DNA from: Tateyamaria sp. syn59 | Lineage (GTDB): Bacteria > Pseudomonadota > Alphaproteobacteria > Rhodobacterales > Rhodobacteraceae | Direction of reading: 5' to 3' | Length of the DNA: 64,000 nt | Assembly (NCBI RefSeq): GCF_007995245.1 | Contig: NZ_VCBA01000011.1 | Span: 53,761-117,760 of the forward strand | Part shown: piece after piece, positions 8,896-16,569 of the stretch | Position numbering within the stretch: position 1 is the first letter of the stretch | How the letters are laid out: each line of letters starts with the position of its first letter | Translations under genes and position numbers: made by a program | The notes under the pieces: model-generated | Database searches by the model: none | What the model saw: the letters and a program-made list of their open reading frames with translations, nothing else | What the model was told of the DNA's origin: nothing

Positions 8896-10370
8896 TGATA
8901 CTCCAGTGAAACGATAAAGTGTGTCCAGCTGAGCGGACTGAACGGCGCATTGGCAAAGATGCCCGCGCAGATGACCAGCATTGCCGTCGCAGCAGGTGGC
9001 GCCAGCAGCATCCAACCAATCGGGCGCACGGGGTCAGCTGTTTGGTCACTCACCGGCAGGAACCAGGCCCGATAGAGGATTGGCAGGAAGTACGCGGCGT
9101 TGAGCGCGCTGGAGCCGAGCAGAATCAGAATGACCCAAGGCTGTCCGGCATCAAGGGCTCCGGCGCCCAGATACCATTTGCTGACAAACCCGGCCAATGG
9201 CGGTACGCCGATCATCCCGAGAGCGGCAATGGTGAAGAACGCCATACTGACCGGCATCAGCTTGCCCAGCCCGTTCATCTGGCTGATCTTTTTAATGCCG
9301 TAGCCTTCAGCGAAATTGCCTGCACACAGAAACAAGGTGATTTTCATAATCCCTTGGTGGATCAAGTGCACCAACCCGCCAGTGGCCGCGACGGGTGAGA
9401 TCAGCGCCACACCCAGCGCGATGTAAGACACCTGGCTCACGGTCGAAAAGGCGAGGCGCGACTTCAGATCGTCCTGTGTTAGGGCTCGAAACGAGCCATA
9501 CAGGATCGTGGCGGCAGCGGCGGCGGCAAGCGGCAGAGCCAGGTTGAGCGACTGTGTCGCTTCGACGCCGTAGACGTCGTAGACAATCCGCATGATGCCG
9601 AACGCGCCTGCCTTGACGACAGCGACTGCGTGCAAAAGTGCGCTCACCGGGGCGGGCGCCACCATCGAAACCGGTAACCAGGTATGAAACGGGACGAGTG
9701 CCGCCTTGACCCCGACGCCTGCAATCAGCAAGGCAAAGATGACCTTGAGAGTGGCCGCATGGGTCTCTGGCAGCACGCCCAAAACGCCTTGCGGTGTAAA
9801 GACAAAGGCGCCCGTCAGGGTATGAAGCCAGACAACGCCAAGTGTCAGGGCAATCCCACCCCCGAGCGTGTAGGCAAGATAAATCCGGCCCGCGCGTAGC
9901 GCATCTGCCGTGCCGCGGTGCACGACCAGAGGATAGGTGGCCAGCGTCAGAACCTCGAAGAAAATCAGGAACGTAAACAAGTTTCCGGACATGGCGATCC
10001 CAACCGTCGCGGCCACGCACAAGCTGAAAAAGCCAAAGAACCGACTGCGGTGCTGCCCGGCCTCTAGATAGCCGATGGCATAGATCGTGGTTAGCAGCCA
10101 CAAAAGCGCCGACAGCGCCAGAAACAGGACCGACAGCGCATCAATGCGCAGGATGAAGTCCAGTCCAGGTAGAACGGTCAGCTGCGCCGCGAACGTCTGG
10201 CCGTTGATCACCCCGTAGGTCAGCCATACAACCAGCGCCAGCTTCACGACCGCTGCGGTCAGGTTTATCCCGGTGCGAAGTCCCACCGCGCGTTCCGGCA
10301 GCATTAGAATGAAGGGCGCGATTGCTAGAGATGTGAAGAGAATTGCCAGAGGTACAAGCTGCTCGGTCAT
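8892..10370 (-). CDS. Mrp/Mbh-like antiporter, second proton-channel-type subunit (MnhD family)
   Basis: Membrane protein of 492 aa with about 14 helices, closest in pattern to MnhD/MrpD. Key segment: GVGVKAALVPFHTWLPVSMVAPAPVS, then LLHAVAVVKAGAFGIMR, giving the TM7 and TM8 lysines. The conserved Glu is in LIFFEVLTLATYPLVVH. The start is fixed by a 4-base ATGA overlap with the upstream gene, and its stop overlaps the next start in the same way. Length is normal for MnhD. Expected role is cation/proton exchange in the inner membrane as part of the complex encoded by this operon. Confidence 0.9.
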   Translation of the reverse strand: MTEQLVPLAILFTSLAIAPFILMLPERAVGLRTGINLTAAVVKLALVVWLTYGVINGQTFAAQLTVLPGLDFILRIDALSVLFLALSALLWLLTTIYAIGYLEAGQHRSRFFGFFSLCVAATVGIAMSGNLFTFLIFFEVLTLATYPLVVHRGTADALRAGRIYLAYTLGGGIALTLGVVWLHTLTGAFVFTPQGVLGVLPETHAATLKVIFALLIAGVGVKAALVPFHTWLPVSMVAPAPVSALLHAVAVVKAGAFGIMRIVYDVYGVEATQSLNLALPLAAAAAATILYGSFRALTQDDLKSRLAFSTVSQVSYIALGVALISPVAATGGLVHLIHQGIMKITLFLCAGNFAEGYGIKKISQMNGLGKLMPVSMAFFTIAALGMIGVPPLAGFVSKWYLGAGALDAGQPWVILILLGSSALNAAYFLPILYRAWFLPVSDQTADPVRPIGWMLLAPPAATAMLVICAGIFANAPFSPLSWTHFIVSLEYQ

Positions 10371-11902
10371 GAGTCAGCCCCGTCTGTCAGTTCGGGAACT
10401 GCGGTTTCCGTAAGCGCGGCAGCGGGCATAGGCATGCCAATCTCGATCAGCGCCAGTGGCTGAGCAGAGCCGAGGCCGAGGAACAGCGCCCCCAAAGCAA
10501 GTCCAATCGCGACACCATCGCCCAACCGCCAATACCCGGAAGCGTCCGACTGATCGGTCGGCGTCGCCTCACGTCGCAAGAAGCGGCCCACGACCCGCAT
10601 CATGTAAGCGGTACTCAGCACGGTGCTGAGCATCACGACTGCAACCAAAACCCAGATCTGTCCTGTGATCATTCCTTCGAGCAGAAGCCATTTTCCAACA
10701 AACCCTGCTGAGGGCGGCAGGCCGATCAGACTGACGGCTGCAATGCCAAAGGCGAAGGCCGCCGGTTTGGCGCTATTGGGCAGTCTCCGAAGGCCCGCGA
10801 TACGGTCATGGCCAAGCTCGTCAATCAGCCGACCTGCCGCCAGAAACATCGCGGCCTTTGCGATGGCATGCGCCAGCATGAGATAGACCGCACCCCGCCA
10901 GGCGGTTTCCGCGTCGATCGTACCGGTCGTGGCAAAAACCAAGGTAATCAATCCCACCTGGGCGACAGTCGAATAGGCGACAAGCATCTTCAAACGACGC
11001 GTCCGGAAGGCCTGGAAAGACCCGAAGAGGATAGCTCCCGCGCCCATCATCCCAAAAAGAACAGGAAGCGCTTGGGTATCCGGCGCGAGGATCAACCAAA
11101 GCCGCATCGCCATGTACAGCGCAGCCTTGACCACAAGCGCCGACAGGATGGCGCTTGCAGGTGCCGTAGCGCTGGAATGGGCATCGGGCATCCAGAAGTG
11201 CAGTGGAAAGACGGCAGCTTTTATCGCGAGGCCGGCCAAGACGATCAGAAGGGCGATGGTTGCCGGTACCGGTGCTTCACCGACATGAAGGCCACTCATA
11301 TCGACGCGGCCAAAGGCGCTATAGAGATAGTCCACCCCGAGTAGGATCAGCAAAGAGCCAACAAGCCCCATGATCAGATACCTGAGGGCTGCATGGAGCG
11401 ATGTGCGGCTACCGGCAAGGGCGGTCAACGCGACCGCAGTCAGTCCGATGATTTCGAGCGTCACGAATAGGTTGAAGATGTCAGTTGTAAGGTAGAGCGC
11501 GTTGAGCCCGGCCAACAGCATCATCCAAAGTGGCCAAAAATAGGTCCGTCCGCTGAGGCGAGTGGCCGTGTCGTTTGCCGTCGCAAACATGCCCCACGCG
11601 CCGACAGAGAAGAGGCCGACCGCAGCGCCGATAAGTGCTGTCATCGCGATCATAAACACCGATAGCCCATCGGCATAAAGCGCGATCCCAAGGGGCGGTG
11701 TCCATCCAGCCAATTGCGTTGTGATCGGTCCGTCGTTGGCCACGGCTGCAAGCAAACCGACAGCTCCGCCGACACTCGTGATGGTGCCGAGCAGACCAAC
11801 CAGCGCAGAGATGCGCGGAACCAGAAGGCACAGCGTTCCAGCCAGAAGCGGTCCCATCAGAAGTACCGTTTTGGGGTCTAGTCCGAGGAATTCAGATGTC
11901 AT
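10367..11902 (-). CDS. Mrp/Mbh-like antiporter, first proton-channel-type subunit (MnhD family)
   Basis: Polytopic membrane protein of about 511 aa. The family core is IKAAVFPLHFWMPDAHSSATAP, then SAILSALVVKAALYMAMR, and the Glu segment is NLFVTLEIIGLTAVAL. The start at 11902 (MTSEFLG) overlaps the MnhC gene by 11 bases; in-frame ATGs at 11920 and 11965 lie deeper in that gene and have no better ribosome site. Its stop overlaps the next gene by 4 bases. It is one of three homologous channel-type subunits in the operon. Together with MnhB, C, E, F and G it should form a multi-subunit Na+(K+)/H+ antiporter. Confidence 0.9.
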   Translation of the reverse strand: MTSEFLGLDPKTVLLMGPLLAGTLCLLVPRISALVGLLGTITSVGGAVGLLAAVANDGPITTQLAGWTPPLGIALYADGLSVFMIAMTALIGAAVGLFSVGAWGMFATANDTATRLSGRTYFWPLWMMLLAGLNALYLTTDIFNLFVTLEIIGLTAVALTALAGSRTSLHAALRYLIMGLVGSLLILLGVDYLYSAFGRVDMSGLHVGEAPVPATIALLIVLAGLAIKAAVFPLHFWMPDAHSSATAPASAILSALVVKAALYMAMRLWLILAPDTQALPVLFGMMGAGAILFGSFQAFRTRRLKMLVAYSTVAQVGLITLVFATTGTIDAETAWRGAVYLMLAHAIAKAAMFLAAGRLIDELGHDRIAGLRRLPNSAKPAAFAFGIAAVSLIGLPPSAGFVGKWLLLEGMITGQIWVLVAVVMLSTVLSTAYMMRVVGRFLRREATPTDQSDASGYWRLGDGVAIGLALGALFLGLGSAQPLALIEIGMPMPAAALTETAVPELTDGADS

Positions 11903-12182
11903 CGGTGTCGGCCAACTCATCAATGCGGCGAACAAGGCAAAGCGCGGCGGCGGTTGTTGCAACAAGAACGACGATGCCAGTCAGGACGAAGGCTTGCGGA
12001 ACCGGGTCCGCGGCAGTGCCGCTGCCCCGATAAGCCGAAGCGATCAGGATCGAGCCGACTCCGACTGAAATCACGTTCACGGCGACGATTTGCCAAAGGG
12101 CCTGGGTGGAGACGGCGAGCCGGTAAAGGCCCATGCCGATCAAGCCAATTCCGGTGAAGGCATAAATGATATCAGGTGTCAT
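11892..12182 (-). CDS. Na+/H+ antiporter subunit C (MnhC/MrpC, NuoK-like)
   Basis: A 96-aa membrane protein with three helices, homologous to NuoK. IYAFTGIGLIGMGLYRL, NVISVGVGSILIASAY and DPVPQAFVLTGIVVLVATTAAAL are the three segments, and the family phrase DPVPQAFVLTGIVV is intact. The start at 12182 makes an ATGA overlap with the MnhB gene. It shares an 11-base overlap with the next gene. It is expected to be an integral part of the antiporter complex. The assignment is clear despite the small size. Confidence 0.9.
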   Translation of the reverse strand: MTPDIIYAFTGIGLIGMGLYRLAVSTQALWQIVAVNVISVGVGSILIASAYRGSGTAADPVPQAFVLTGIVVLVATTAAALCLVRRIDELADTDDI

Positions 12183-13096
12183 GCCGTGGTTCCTTTCCGC
12201 AAAGCGCCGACAAAAAGTGCAGCGAGCGTGGCTGCGACAGAAACGGTGAGGGTCGCTTCGATCATCACGATCCAGGTCTTTTCCAAGCCTTCGGGATAAC
12301 GCAGCATCTCGCTGGTCAGGATTTGACCGCCGATGGCCACCAGAACAAAACCGGCAAGGCCGATCCCACACACAAGGCGGATCAATGCCCCGTCCCGCGC
12401 CCGCGGGTCGTAGTGCTGCCCCAGGATCAGGACGATCCCGCCCGCGGCAAGTACGGCGGCGGCCTGAAAAGCACCGCCGGGCTGCGACGCACCGAGCCAG
12501 AGCAGATAGCCTGCGATGATGACACTGCTGGGCACGATAACTTTGGCAAAGGGTAAGAACAGCGGGCCAAGCGGTCTTGGCGATAACGGCTTGCTGCCCA
12601 GCATCAGCATGATGGCCAGCGCCGCCGACAGCACCGCGATTTCAAGCAATGTGTCGTATGACCTGAAGTTCAGCAACACCGCCGTCACCGGGTTGGTGAC
12701 GCCGCTTTGGTCGAGGCGAATGGCGACAGCGCGGTCATATCCCAGGCTCGCCTCCGGTGCCATCAGGAGTGCCGCCCCAAGTGCGCCGACGATGATCAGG
12801 GACAAGACACCCGCAACCATTGCGATGGGCCAATGCGGTGCGCGTTCTTTCGGAGCGTGGCGCAAGCTGCTGAGCGTGCGCAGCAACAAGGCACCGGTTA
12901 TGCCAGCGCCCACCGCGGCTTCGGCAAGCGCCACATCGGGCGCGTTCAACCGCACCCAACTGAGCGATGCAAGGATGCCGAACATCATAAACATCACGAT
13001 CATTTGGAACGCGGCGCGCGAGGCCAGCGCCAGCCAGGCAACGACAAGCATACCACCCGCCAAGGTCAGGTCGAATGCGATCCACGGGTCTGTCAT
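12179..13096 (-). CDS. MbhD-MnhB fusion subunit of the antiporter
   Basis: A 305-aa membrane protein that joins two domains. The N-terminal part (about residues 1-75) has the DUF4040/MbhD pattern LNAPDVALAEAAVGAGITGALL, which in classical Mrp systems is part of the MrpA C-terminus. The C-terminal part (about 130-300) is MnhB: LLNFRSYDTLLEIAVL, then PSSVIIAGYLLWLGASQPGGAFQAA. Thus the MrpA tail is carried here on MnhB rather than on a large MrpA, as in Mbh-type and some other bacterial Mrp-like operons. It is coupled at both ends by 4-base overlaps. Confidence 0.88.
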   Translation of the reverse strand: MTDPWIAFDLTLAGGMLVVAWLALASRAAFQMIVMFMMFGILASLSWVRLNAPDVALAEAAVGAGITGALLLRTLSSLRHAPKERAPHWPIAMVAGVLSLIIVGALGAALLMAPEASLGYDRAVAIRLDQSGVTNPVTAVLLNFRSYDTLLEIAVLSAALAIMLMLGSKPLSPRPLGPLFLPFAKVIVPSSVIIAGYLLWLGASQPGGAFQAAAVLAAGGIVLILGQHYDPRARDGALIRLVCGIGLAGFVLVAIGGQILTSEMLRYPEGLEKTWIVMIEATLTVSVAATLAALFVGALRKGTTA

Positions 13097-13377
13097 GATT
13101 TATCTCTCAACGCGTGGCGTGCGATCAGATGACCGCCGATGGCGCCGGAGACGGCGATCAGGATCCAGATCAGAAAGAGCTTGGCTGCAGTGAACCCATC
13201 GGCGGCCAAAATGCTGGTGCCGAGCGCGATCAAGGCCAGCCCAAGATTGTCGGCCTTGGTCACCGCGTGCAGGCGGCTGAACGCATCGGGAAACCTTAGA
13301 ATGCCAACGGTGCCCGCAAGGAAGAACACTGTGCCCAGCACCATGATGCCCACGCCCATGATGTCTTGTACGCTCAT
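13093..13377 (-). CDS. Na+/H+ antiporter subunit G (MnhG/MrpG)
   Basis: A 94-aa protein with three helices and the family phrase GILRFPDAFSRLHAVTKADNLG near residue 25. The start VQDIMGVGIMVLGTVFFLAGTVG and the LIWILIAVSGAIGGHLIARHA segment are also typical. It overlaps subunit F and subunit B genes by 4 bases each. Mrp G is a small structural subunit of the antiporter complex. Confidence 0.92.
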   Translation of the reverse strand: MSVQDIMGVGIMVLGTVFFLAGTVGILRFPDAFSRLHAVTKADNLGLALIALGTSILAADGFTAAKLFLIWILIAVSGAIGGHLIARHALRDKS

Positions 13378-13634
13378 GGCTGATGTCCCGACCGCGCTGT
13401 GGCGACAAAGGCTGCAAGCGAGATGGCTGCGAGGATGGCAAACACGAGCGCGACGTCGAAGAGCGCGGGTGCCTCCGTCGCCACGCCGATCACCAGGAGG
13501 ATTGCGACTGTCGATGTCCCGATCAATTGCGCTGCCAGCATTCGGTCGGCGGTGGTCGGCCCGCGCATCACGCGGATCAGCCCGACCAGGGCGGTCAGCA
13601 GCAGGAACGTGGCTAAGTAGGGAAGGAGGATCAT
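13374..13634 (-). CDS. Na+/H+ antiporter subunit F (MnhF/MrpF)
   Basis: An 86-aa protein with three predicted helices. The RVMRGPTTADRMLAAQLIGT segment is the family hallmark, and the C-terminus FDVALVFAILAAISLAAF is as expected. It overlaps MnhE upstream (ATGA) and MnhG downstream. It is a structural subunit of the antiporter in the inner membrane. Confidence 0.92.
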   Translation of the reverse strand: MILLPYLATFLLLTALVGLIRVMRGPTTADRMLAAQLIGTSTVAILLVIGVATEAPALFDVALVFAILAAISLAAFVATARSGHQP

Positions 13635-14224
13635 GGCGAAGGGTCCAGTGTGGTCAGTGAAAAGAGATCTCGGATACGGTTTTCAAGCTCTGGCAGGTCC
13701 GGTTCGAGATCAGGGTCAATCAGATGGATGGTCAAAGACGCCCCTTTGATGTCCGCTGTCAGACTGCCGGGCAGCAGGGTCAGTGCGTTGCAGAGTATCC
13801 AGCGGGGCGGCCCATCCGGCAGACTGGTTTCCCGCGTTACAAAGACCGGCTGCAGGATGTGCCAGGGGTTGAAGGCGCGCAAAGCGACATCAATCGCGCC
13901 GAGGACCGTTTGCGTCAGGAAATAGAATGCAAACCGCACCAGCCCCGACAATGAAACATGCTGCGGCGCCGAAGCCGGAAGCACCAAGACCGCTGCGACC
14001 GCCAAGGCAACCGTTGGTCCGCCAATAATCCAGCTGAACAGGTCGCCTGGGTTCAGCATCCACCACATCGCCGCAAGCACGATAACCGCAAAAACAATAC
14101 GTCGCAGCTGGGTGCGGCGCGGTTGCGCAACCACAATGGGCAGCGCGGGCTTTTCGTTGAGCAGATCGGGGGCGGGGGCCGATTGAGCGATGTCCGAGAA
14201 CTCGGTTTTGTCCTTCTGGGCCAT
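13631..14224 (-). CDS. Na+/H+ antiporter subunit E (MnhE/MrpE), first gene of the operon
   Basis: A 197-aa protein with an unusual N-terminal cytosolic extension of about 40 residues, two hydrophobic segments (about 43-85) and a C-terminal soluble part with ALTLLPGSLTADIKGASLTIHLID, the MnhE signature. The start at 14224 is supported by an AGGA 8 bases upstream (CCAGGATGATGTC before the ATG); the open frame extends further to 14629 without such support. A GGGAT-N17-CGTA promoter-like site lies about 160 bases upstream, so this gene probably begins an eight-gene transcript. In other Mrp complexes MrpE is needed for assembly. Confidence 0.88.
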   Translation of the reverse strand: MAQKDKTEFSDIAQSAPAPDLLNEKPALPIVVAQPRRTQLRRIVFAVIVLAAMWWMLNPGDLFSWIIGGPTVALAVAAVLVLPASAPQHVSLSGLVRFAFYFLTQTVLGAIDVALRAFNPWHILQPVFVTRETSLPDGPPRWILCNALTLLPGSLTADIKGASLTIHLIDPDLEPDLPELENRIRDLFSLTTLDPSP

Positions 14225-14380
14225 GACATCATCCTGGACAGCGCAGACATGCCTATTCAGAATTCCGACATCACAACCTGCTGTCGAAGGTTGCCAGAGG
14301 GGCCCGGACCTGGTGTTCCCCCAGAGTTTTCTGGGTCGGCGGCGCAAGATCCTGTGACCGTGGCCGCCTTTCTCATCACA

Positions 14381-14406
14381 TACGCGCGAGCGCTGGCGTT
14401 CATCCC
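14381..14406 (-). promoter_or_regulatory. Predicted ECF-type promoter of the antiporter operon
   Basis: On the minus strand GGGAT (14406-14402) is followed after exactly 17 bases by CGTA (14384-14381). The same pattern occurs before the sigma operon, the DUF2333 gene and the 139-aa membrane-protein gene. It would give a leader of about 150 bases before MnhE. The motif is seen directly; its use by the neighbouring sigma factor is inferred. Confidence 0.6.
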
Positions 14407-14487
14407 CCAAAAAAATGGACTGCTCCAGAGAACAGCCCAAGTTTGGCGAAATGCAGGCCATGTCGTATGGGCGATCGTGCCGCCGGT

Positions 14488-14907
14488 TCAGGTGACCTCT
14501 GTACCCCCAGGTTTCATCTCGGCATCTGTCGGGGTCGCGTGCGGTACAACCGCCAGCGGCATCACGGTCACCCACCGCTTCCAGAAACCTGCGACGGTCA
14601 GAACACCGCCGATGACCACCATGAGCCATTTCACGTTTTCAATCGGCAACGCTGCCGCCGCAAAGAACGGCGCAAGGCCGAGACCGATGCCAAACAGCAC
14701 AAACCCAAGCCAATCCGTGACGTGTGAGCGCATAAGGCTTTTGACAGCCAGAACCACGGTGACGACACCTAGGAAGTGGGCAGCCTGCGCGACGGGCGGC
14801 GCCAATTGCACCGCAAACGGAGCCAGGCCCACAGCAACACCAGCCACCAGCGCAAGGATGACCGGGTGATTTGCCCGGTCGTTGAAATCAATTTTGGTCT
14901 TGATCAT
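14488..14907 (-). CDS. Small four-helix membrane protein, unknown function
   Basis: A 139-aa protein that I do not recognise as a named family. It has four hydrophobic segments at about residues 18-34, 40-57, 66-87 and 90-107, followed by a polar tail. The start MIKTKIDFNDRANHP at 14907 has AGAGGAA six bases upstream. Its own GGGAT-N17-CGTA site lies about 80 bases upstream, between it and the anti-sigma gene. Position and promoter suggest a small inner-membrane protein of the same stress response as the antiporter. Confidence 0.72.
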   Translation of the reverse strand: MIKTKIDFNDRANHPVILALVAGVAVGLAPFAVQLAPPVAQAAHFLGVVTVVLAVKSLMRSHVTDWLGFVLFGIGLGLAPFFAAAALPIENVKWLMVVIGGVLTVAGFWKRWVTVMPLAVVPHATPTDAEMKPGGTEVT

Positions 14908-14989
14908 GTCGTGTTCCTCTTTTCGTGTTTCAGGATATCGACAGACCCGGAATGGCATTTCTCCTGTTTTTCGGATCGGTCATAGGAAT

Positions 14990-15015
14990 TACGCGCAAGC
15001 CAACCGATCCATCCC
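14990..15015 (-). promoter_or_regulatory. Predicted ECF-type promoter of the 139-aa membrane-protein gene
   Basis: Minus-strand GGGAT (15015-15011), a 17-base spacer and CGTA (14993-14990). Spacer length and both boxes match the antiporter promoter candidate, and it lies about 80 bases before the 14907 start. It lies downstream of the anti-sigma stop, so the membrane-protein gene can be transcribed separately. Confidence 0.6.
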
Positions 15016-15124
15016 AAAAAGCTTGACTAAACAAGGATTTGTGAGTTGCCGGTGCGGTCAGAAAAAAGAGGAGCGCATGAAAATGCGCTCCTCTGTCCAA
15101 CTCCAAACTTGGTTTGAAAGCAGG

Positions 15125-15904
15125 CTAGTTCAACAGCATCGCGATTGCACTTGTCTCGATGGAATTGGACTGAGACACGATTGCATAATCCAAATCGCTC
15201 GTTCGCCAATAAGCGACCTGGCGATCAGGATATTCGACGACTTCCAAAGCGCGCAGTGGCAAGTGTTCCGGATGATCGGCAACCACCAGAGACACGCGCG
15301 CTCCGGCATCGTCTTCGTAGAGGAACTGCGCGAGCGGACCGGCATCGCTGCCCAGAAGTTGTGCGCCAATAAGATCGAGACCAAGCGATTGCAAACCCGG
15401 CACATCAAATGCGTGGCCCGTGTTTTGCATGAACCAACTTGCTGCAAGATTTGCAGACGCAGCGTCAAACTCCACGGGATAGGGTCCGCTTTCGACAAAA
15501 ACGCGGTGCGCACCAACGGCATCCGAGACATAGTCTGGAATGCGCTCCGCGCCGACGGGCGAGATATAGCCGTGACCCAACCAGCCAAAGCTGACCAGCG
15601 CCACCGCCGCTGCGACTTGCACCAAGGGCCGGAAGAACCCACGTCGGGCCGGTTCGGCCGGTGGTGTCGCGCGCTTTTCAAGCGCTGCCACAAGCTCTTG
15701 TTCCAGACGCGCGGTGCGTAGGTTGGTGGGGCTGTCATCCAGCGCATCGGCCGCCTCAGCGATCAGCGCCTTGTGACGGACCATCGCTTCGAACGCTTCC
15801 CGTTCATCGGGATCGTCGTCAAGCCTGGCTTCCATCTCGGCCGCTTCCTCCGGACCCAACTGTCCGTCGAGATAGGCATTCGGGGACATGTTGTTCTTCT
15901 CCAT
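15125..15904 (-). CDS. Membrane-bound anti-sigma factor for the adjacent ECF sigma factor
   Basis: A 259-aa protein with the layout of an ECF anti-sigma factor: an acidic helical N-terminal domain (about 1-80) with AYLDGQLGPEEAAEMEARLDDD-type composition, a Pro/Arg linker, one transmembrane helix near residues 90-107 (LVQVAAAVALVSFGWLG) and a periplasmic C-terminal domain. The N-terminal domain would bind the sigma factor in the cytosol. It overlaps the sigma stop codon (TAATG), the usual coupling that keeps the two in balance. The zinc-binding His-x3-Cys-x2-Cys motif of ZAS-type anti-sigma factors is absent. The sensed signal is unknown. Confidence 0.85.
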   Translation of the reverse strand: MEKNNMSPNAYLDGQLGPEEAAEMEARLDDDPDEREAFEAMVRHKALIAEAADALDDSPTNLRTARLEQELVAALEKRATPPAEPARRGFFRPLVQVAAAVALVSFGWLGHGYISPVGAERIPDYVSDAVGAHRVFVESGPYPVEFDAASANLAASWFMQNTGHAFDVPGLQSLGLDLIGAQLLGSDAGPLAQFLYEDDAGARVSLVVADHPEHLPLRALEVVEYPDRQVAYWRTSDLDYAIVSQSNSIETSAIAMLLN

Positions 15905-16428
15905 TATTTCCTACCTCTCAGCTTGACGACTTTAGGGTCAGCGTCGTCGGTTTCGTCGAGGATCTTGCGCAAGGCATTTCTGCCGCGGCCAAGGCGGCTA
16001 TACAGGGTGCCCATGGGCACGTTGAGCGCTTCGGCGGCTTCCGCATAGCTCATCTCGTTCAGCGCGATCATAATGATCGGACGGCGTTGTGCCTCGGGCA
16101 GTTGATCAAGTGCGTCCAGCACCTGATTGACCTGCACCCGCAATGACGGATCGCTGCGGTCCACCGGCTCTGGCAGATCCGCTTTGGCGTCCTGGCGCAC
16201 TTTTGCCTTTCGCAGCGCGCTGATGTGGGTGTTGTGCATGATGCGAAACAACCACACGCGCAGATTGCTGTTTGGATCCCAGCTGTCCGCAGCTGCGATG
16301 GCTTTGACAAGCGTTTCCTGCACGAGATCATCAGCTATATCGCGATTGCGGGTCAGGACAAGCGCATAGCGCTTGAGGGAGGTGACGTACTCTTGCATTT
16401 TGCTGCTGAGCTCTTTGACGACCGCCAT
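15904..16428 (-). CDS. ECF-family RNA polymerase sigma factor
   Basis: A 174-aa sigma-70 family factor with only regions 2 and 4. Region 2 (about 12-75) contains DIADDLVQETLVKAIAAADSW and LRVWLFRIMHN; region 4 (about 110-160) contains LPEAQRRPIIMIALNEMSYAEAAEALNVPMGTLYSRL, a clear helix-turn-helix. The start at 16428 has GGAAAGGAAGAGAT just before the ATG; the longer open frame to 16839 would run through the promoter region and the DUF2333 start and is rejected. A GGGAT-N17-CGTT site ends about 28 bases upstream, implying autoregulation. Confidence 0.92.
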   Translation of the reverse strand: MAVVKELSSKMQEYVTSLKRYALVLTRNRDIADDLVQETLVKAIAAADSWDPNSNLRVWLFRIMHNTHISALRKAKVRQDAKADLPEPVDRSDPSLRVQVNQVLDALDQLPEAQRRPIIMIALNEMSYAEAAEALNVPMGTLYSRLGRGRNALRKILDETDDADPKVVKLRGRK

Positions 16429-16455
16429 ATCTCTTCCTTTCCCTTTAGTAGAACA

Positions 16456-16481
16456 AACGCACCACGTCCGGAATTCATCCC
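16456..16481 (-). promoter_or_regulatory. Predicted autoregulated ECF promoter of the sigma/anti-sigma operon
   Basis: Minus-strand GGGAT (16481-16477), 17-base spacer, CGTT (16459-16456). The first ten bases, GGGATGAATT, are identical to the divergent site for DUF2333. The leader to the sigma ATG would be only about 20 bases, a normal distance for an ECF promoter. The boxes resemble the GGAAC/CGTT logic of alphaproteobacterial ECF promoters but are not identical. Confidence 0.68.
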
Positions 16482-16514
16482 GCGCATTTGCCGTTTTGTG
16501 GCAGTTGGCATTCG

Positions 16515-16540
16515 GGGATGAATTTCGCTGATCCCGCGTT
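16515..16540 (+). promoter_or_regulatory. Predicted divergent ECF promoter for the DUF2333 gene
   Basis: Plus-strand GGGAT (16515-16519), 17-base spacer, CGTT (16537-16540). It faces away from the sigma promoter, which has the same boxes and spacer, and lies about 30 bases before the 16570 start. Two back-to-back sites of one class in 85 bases is strong positional support for a shared sigma factor. Confidence 0.68.
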
Positions 16541-16569
16541 TTTCCGGCAGCACGCGGGAGATGATCAGC

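Noticed and set aside
7222..14224. Complex I or energy-converting hydrogenase operon
   Set aside because: MnhB, C, E, F and G are all present and no NiFe, quinone or iron-sulfur subunit gene adjoins.
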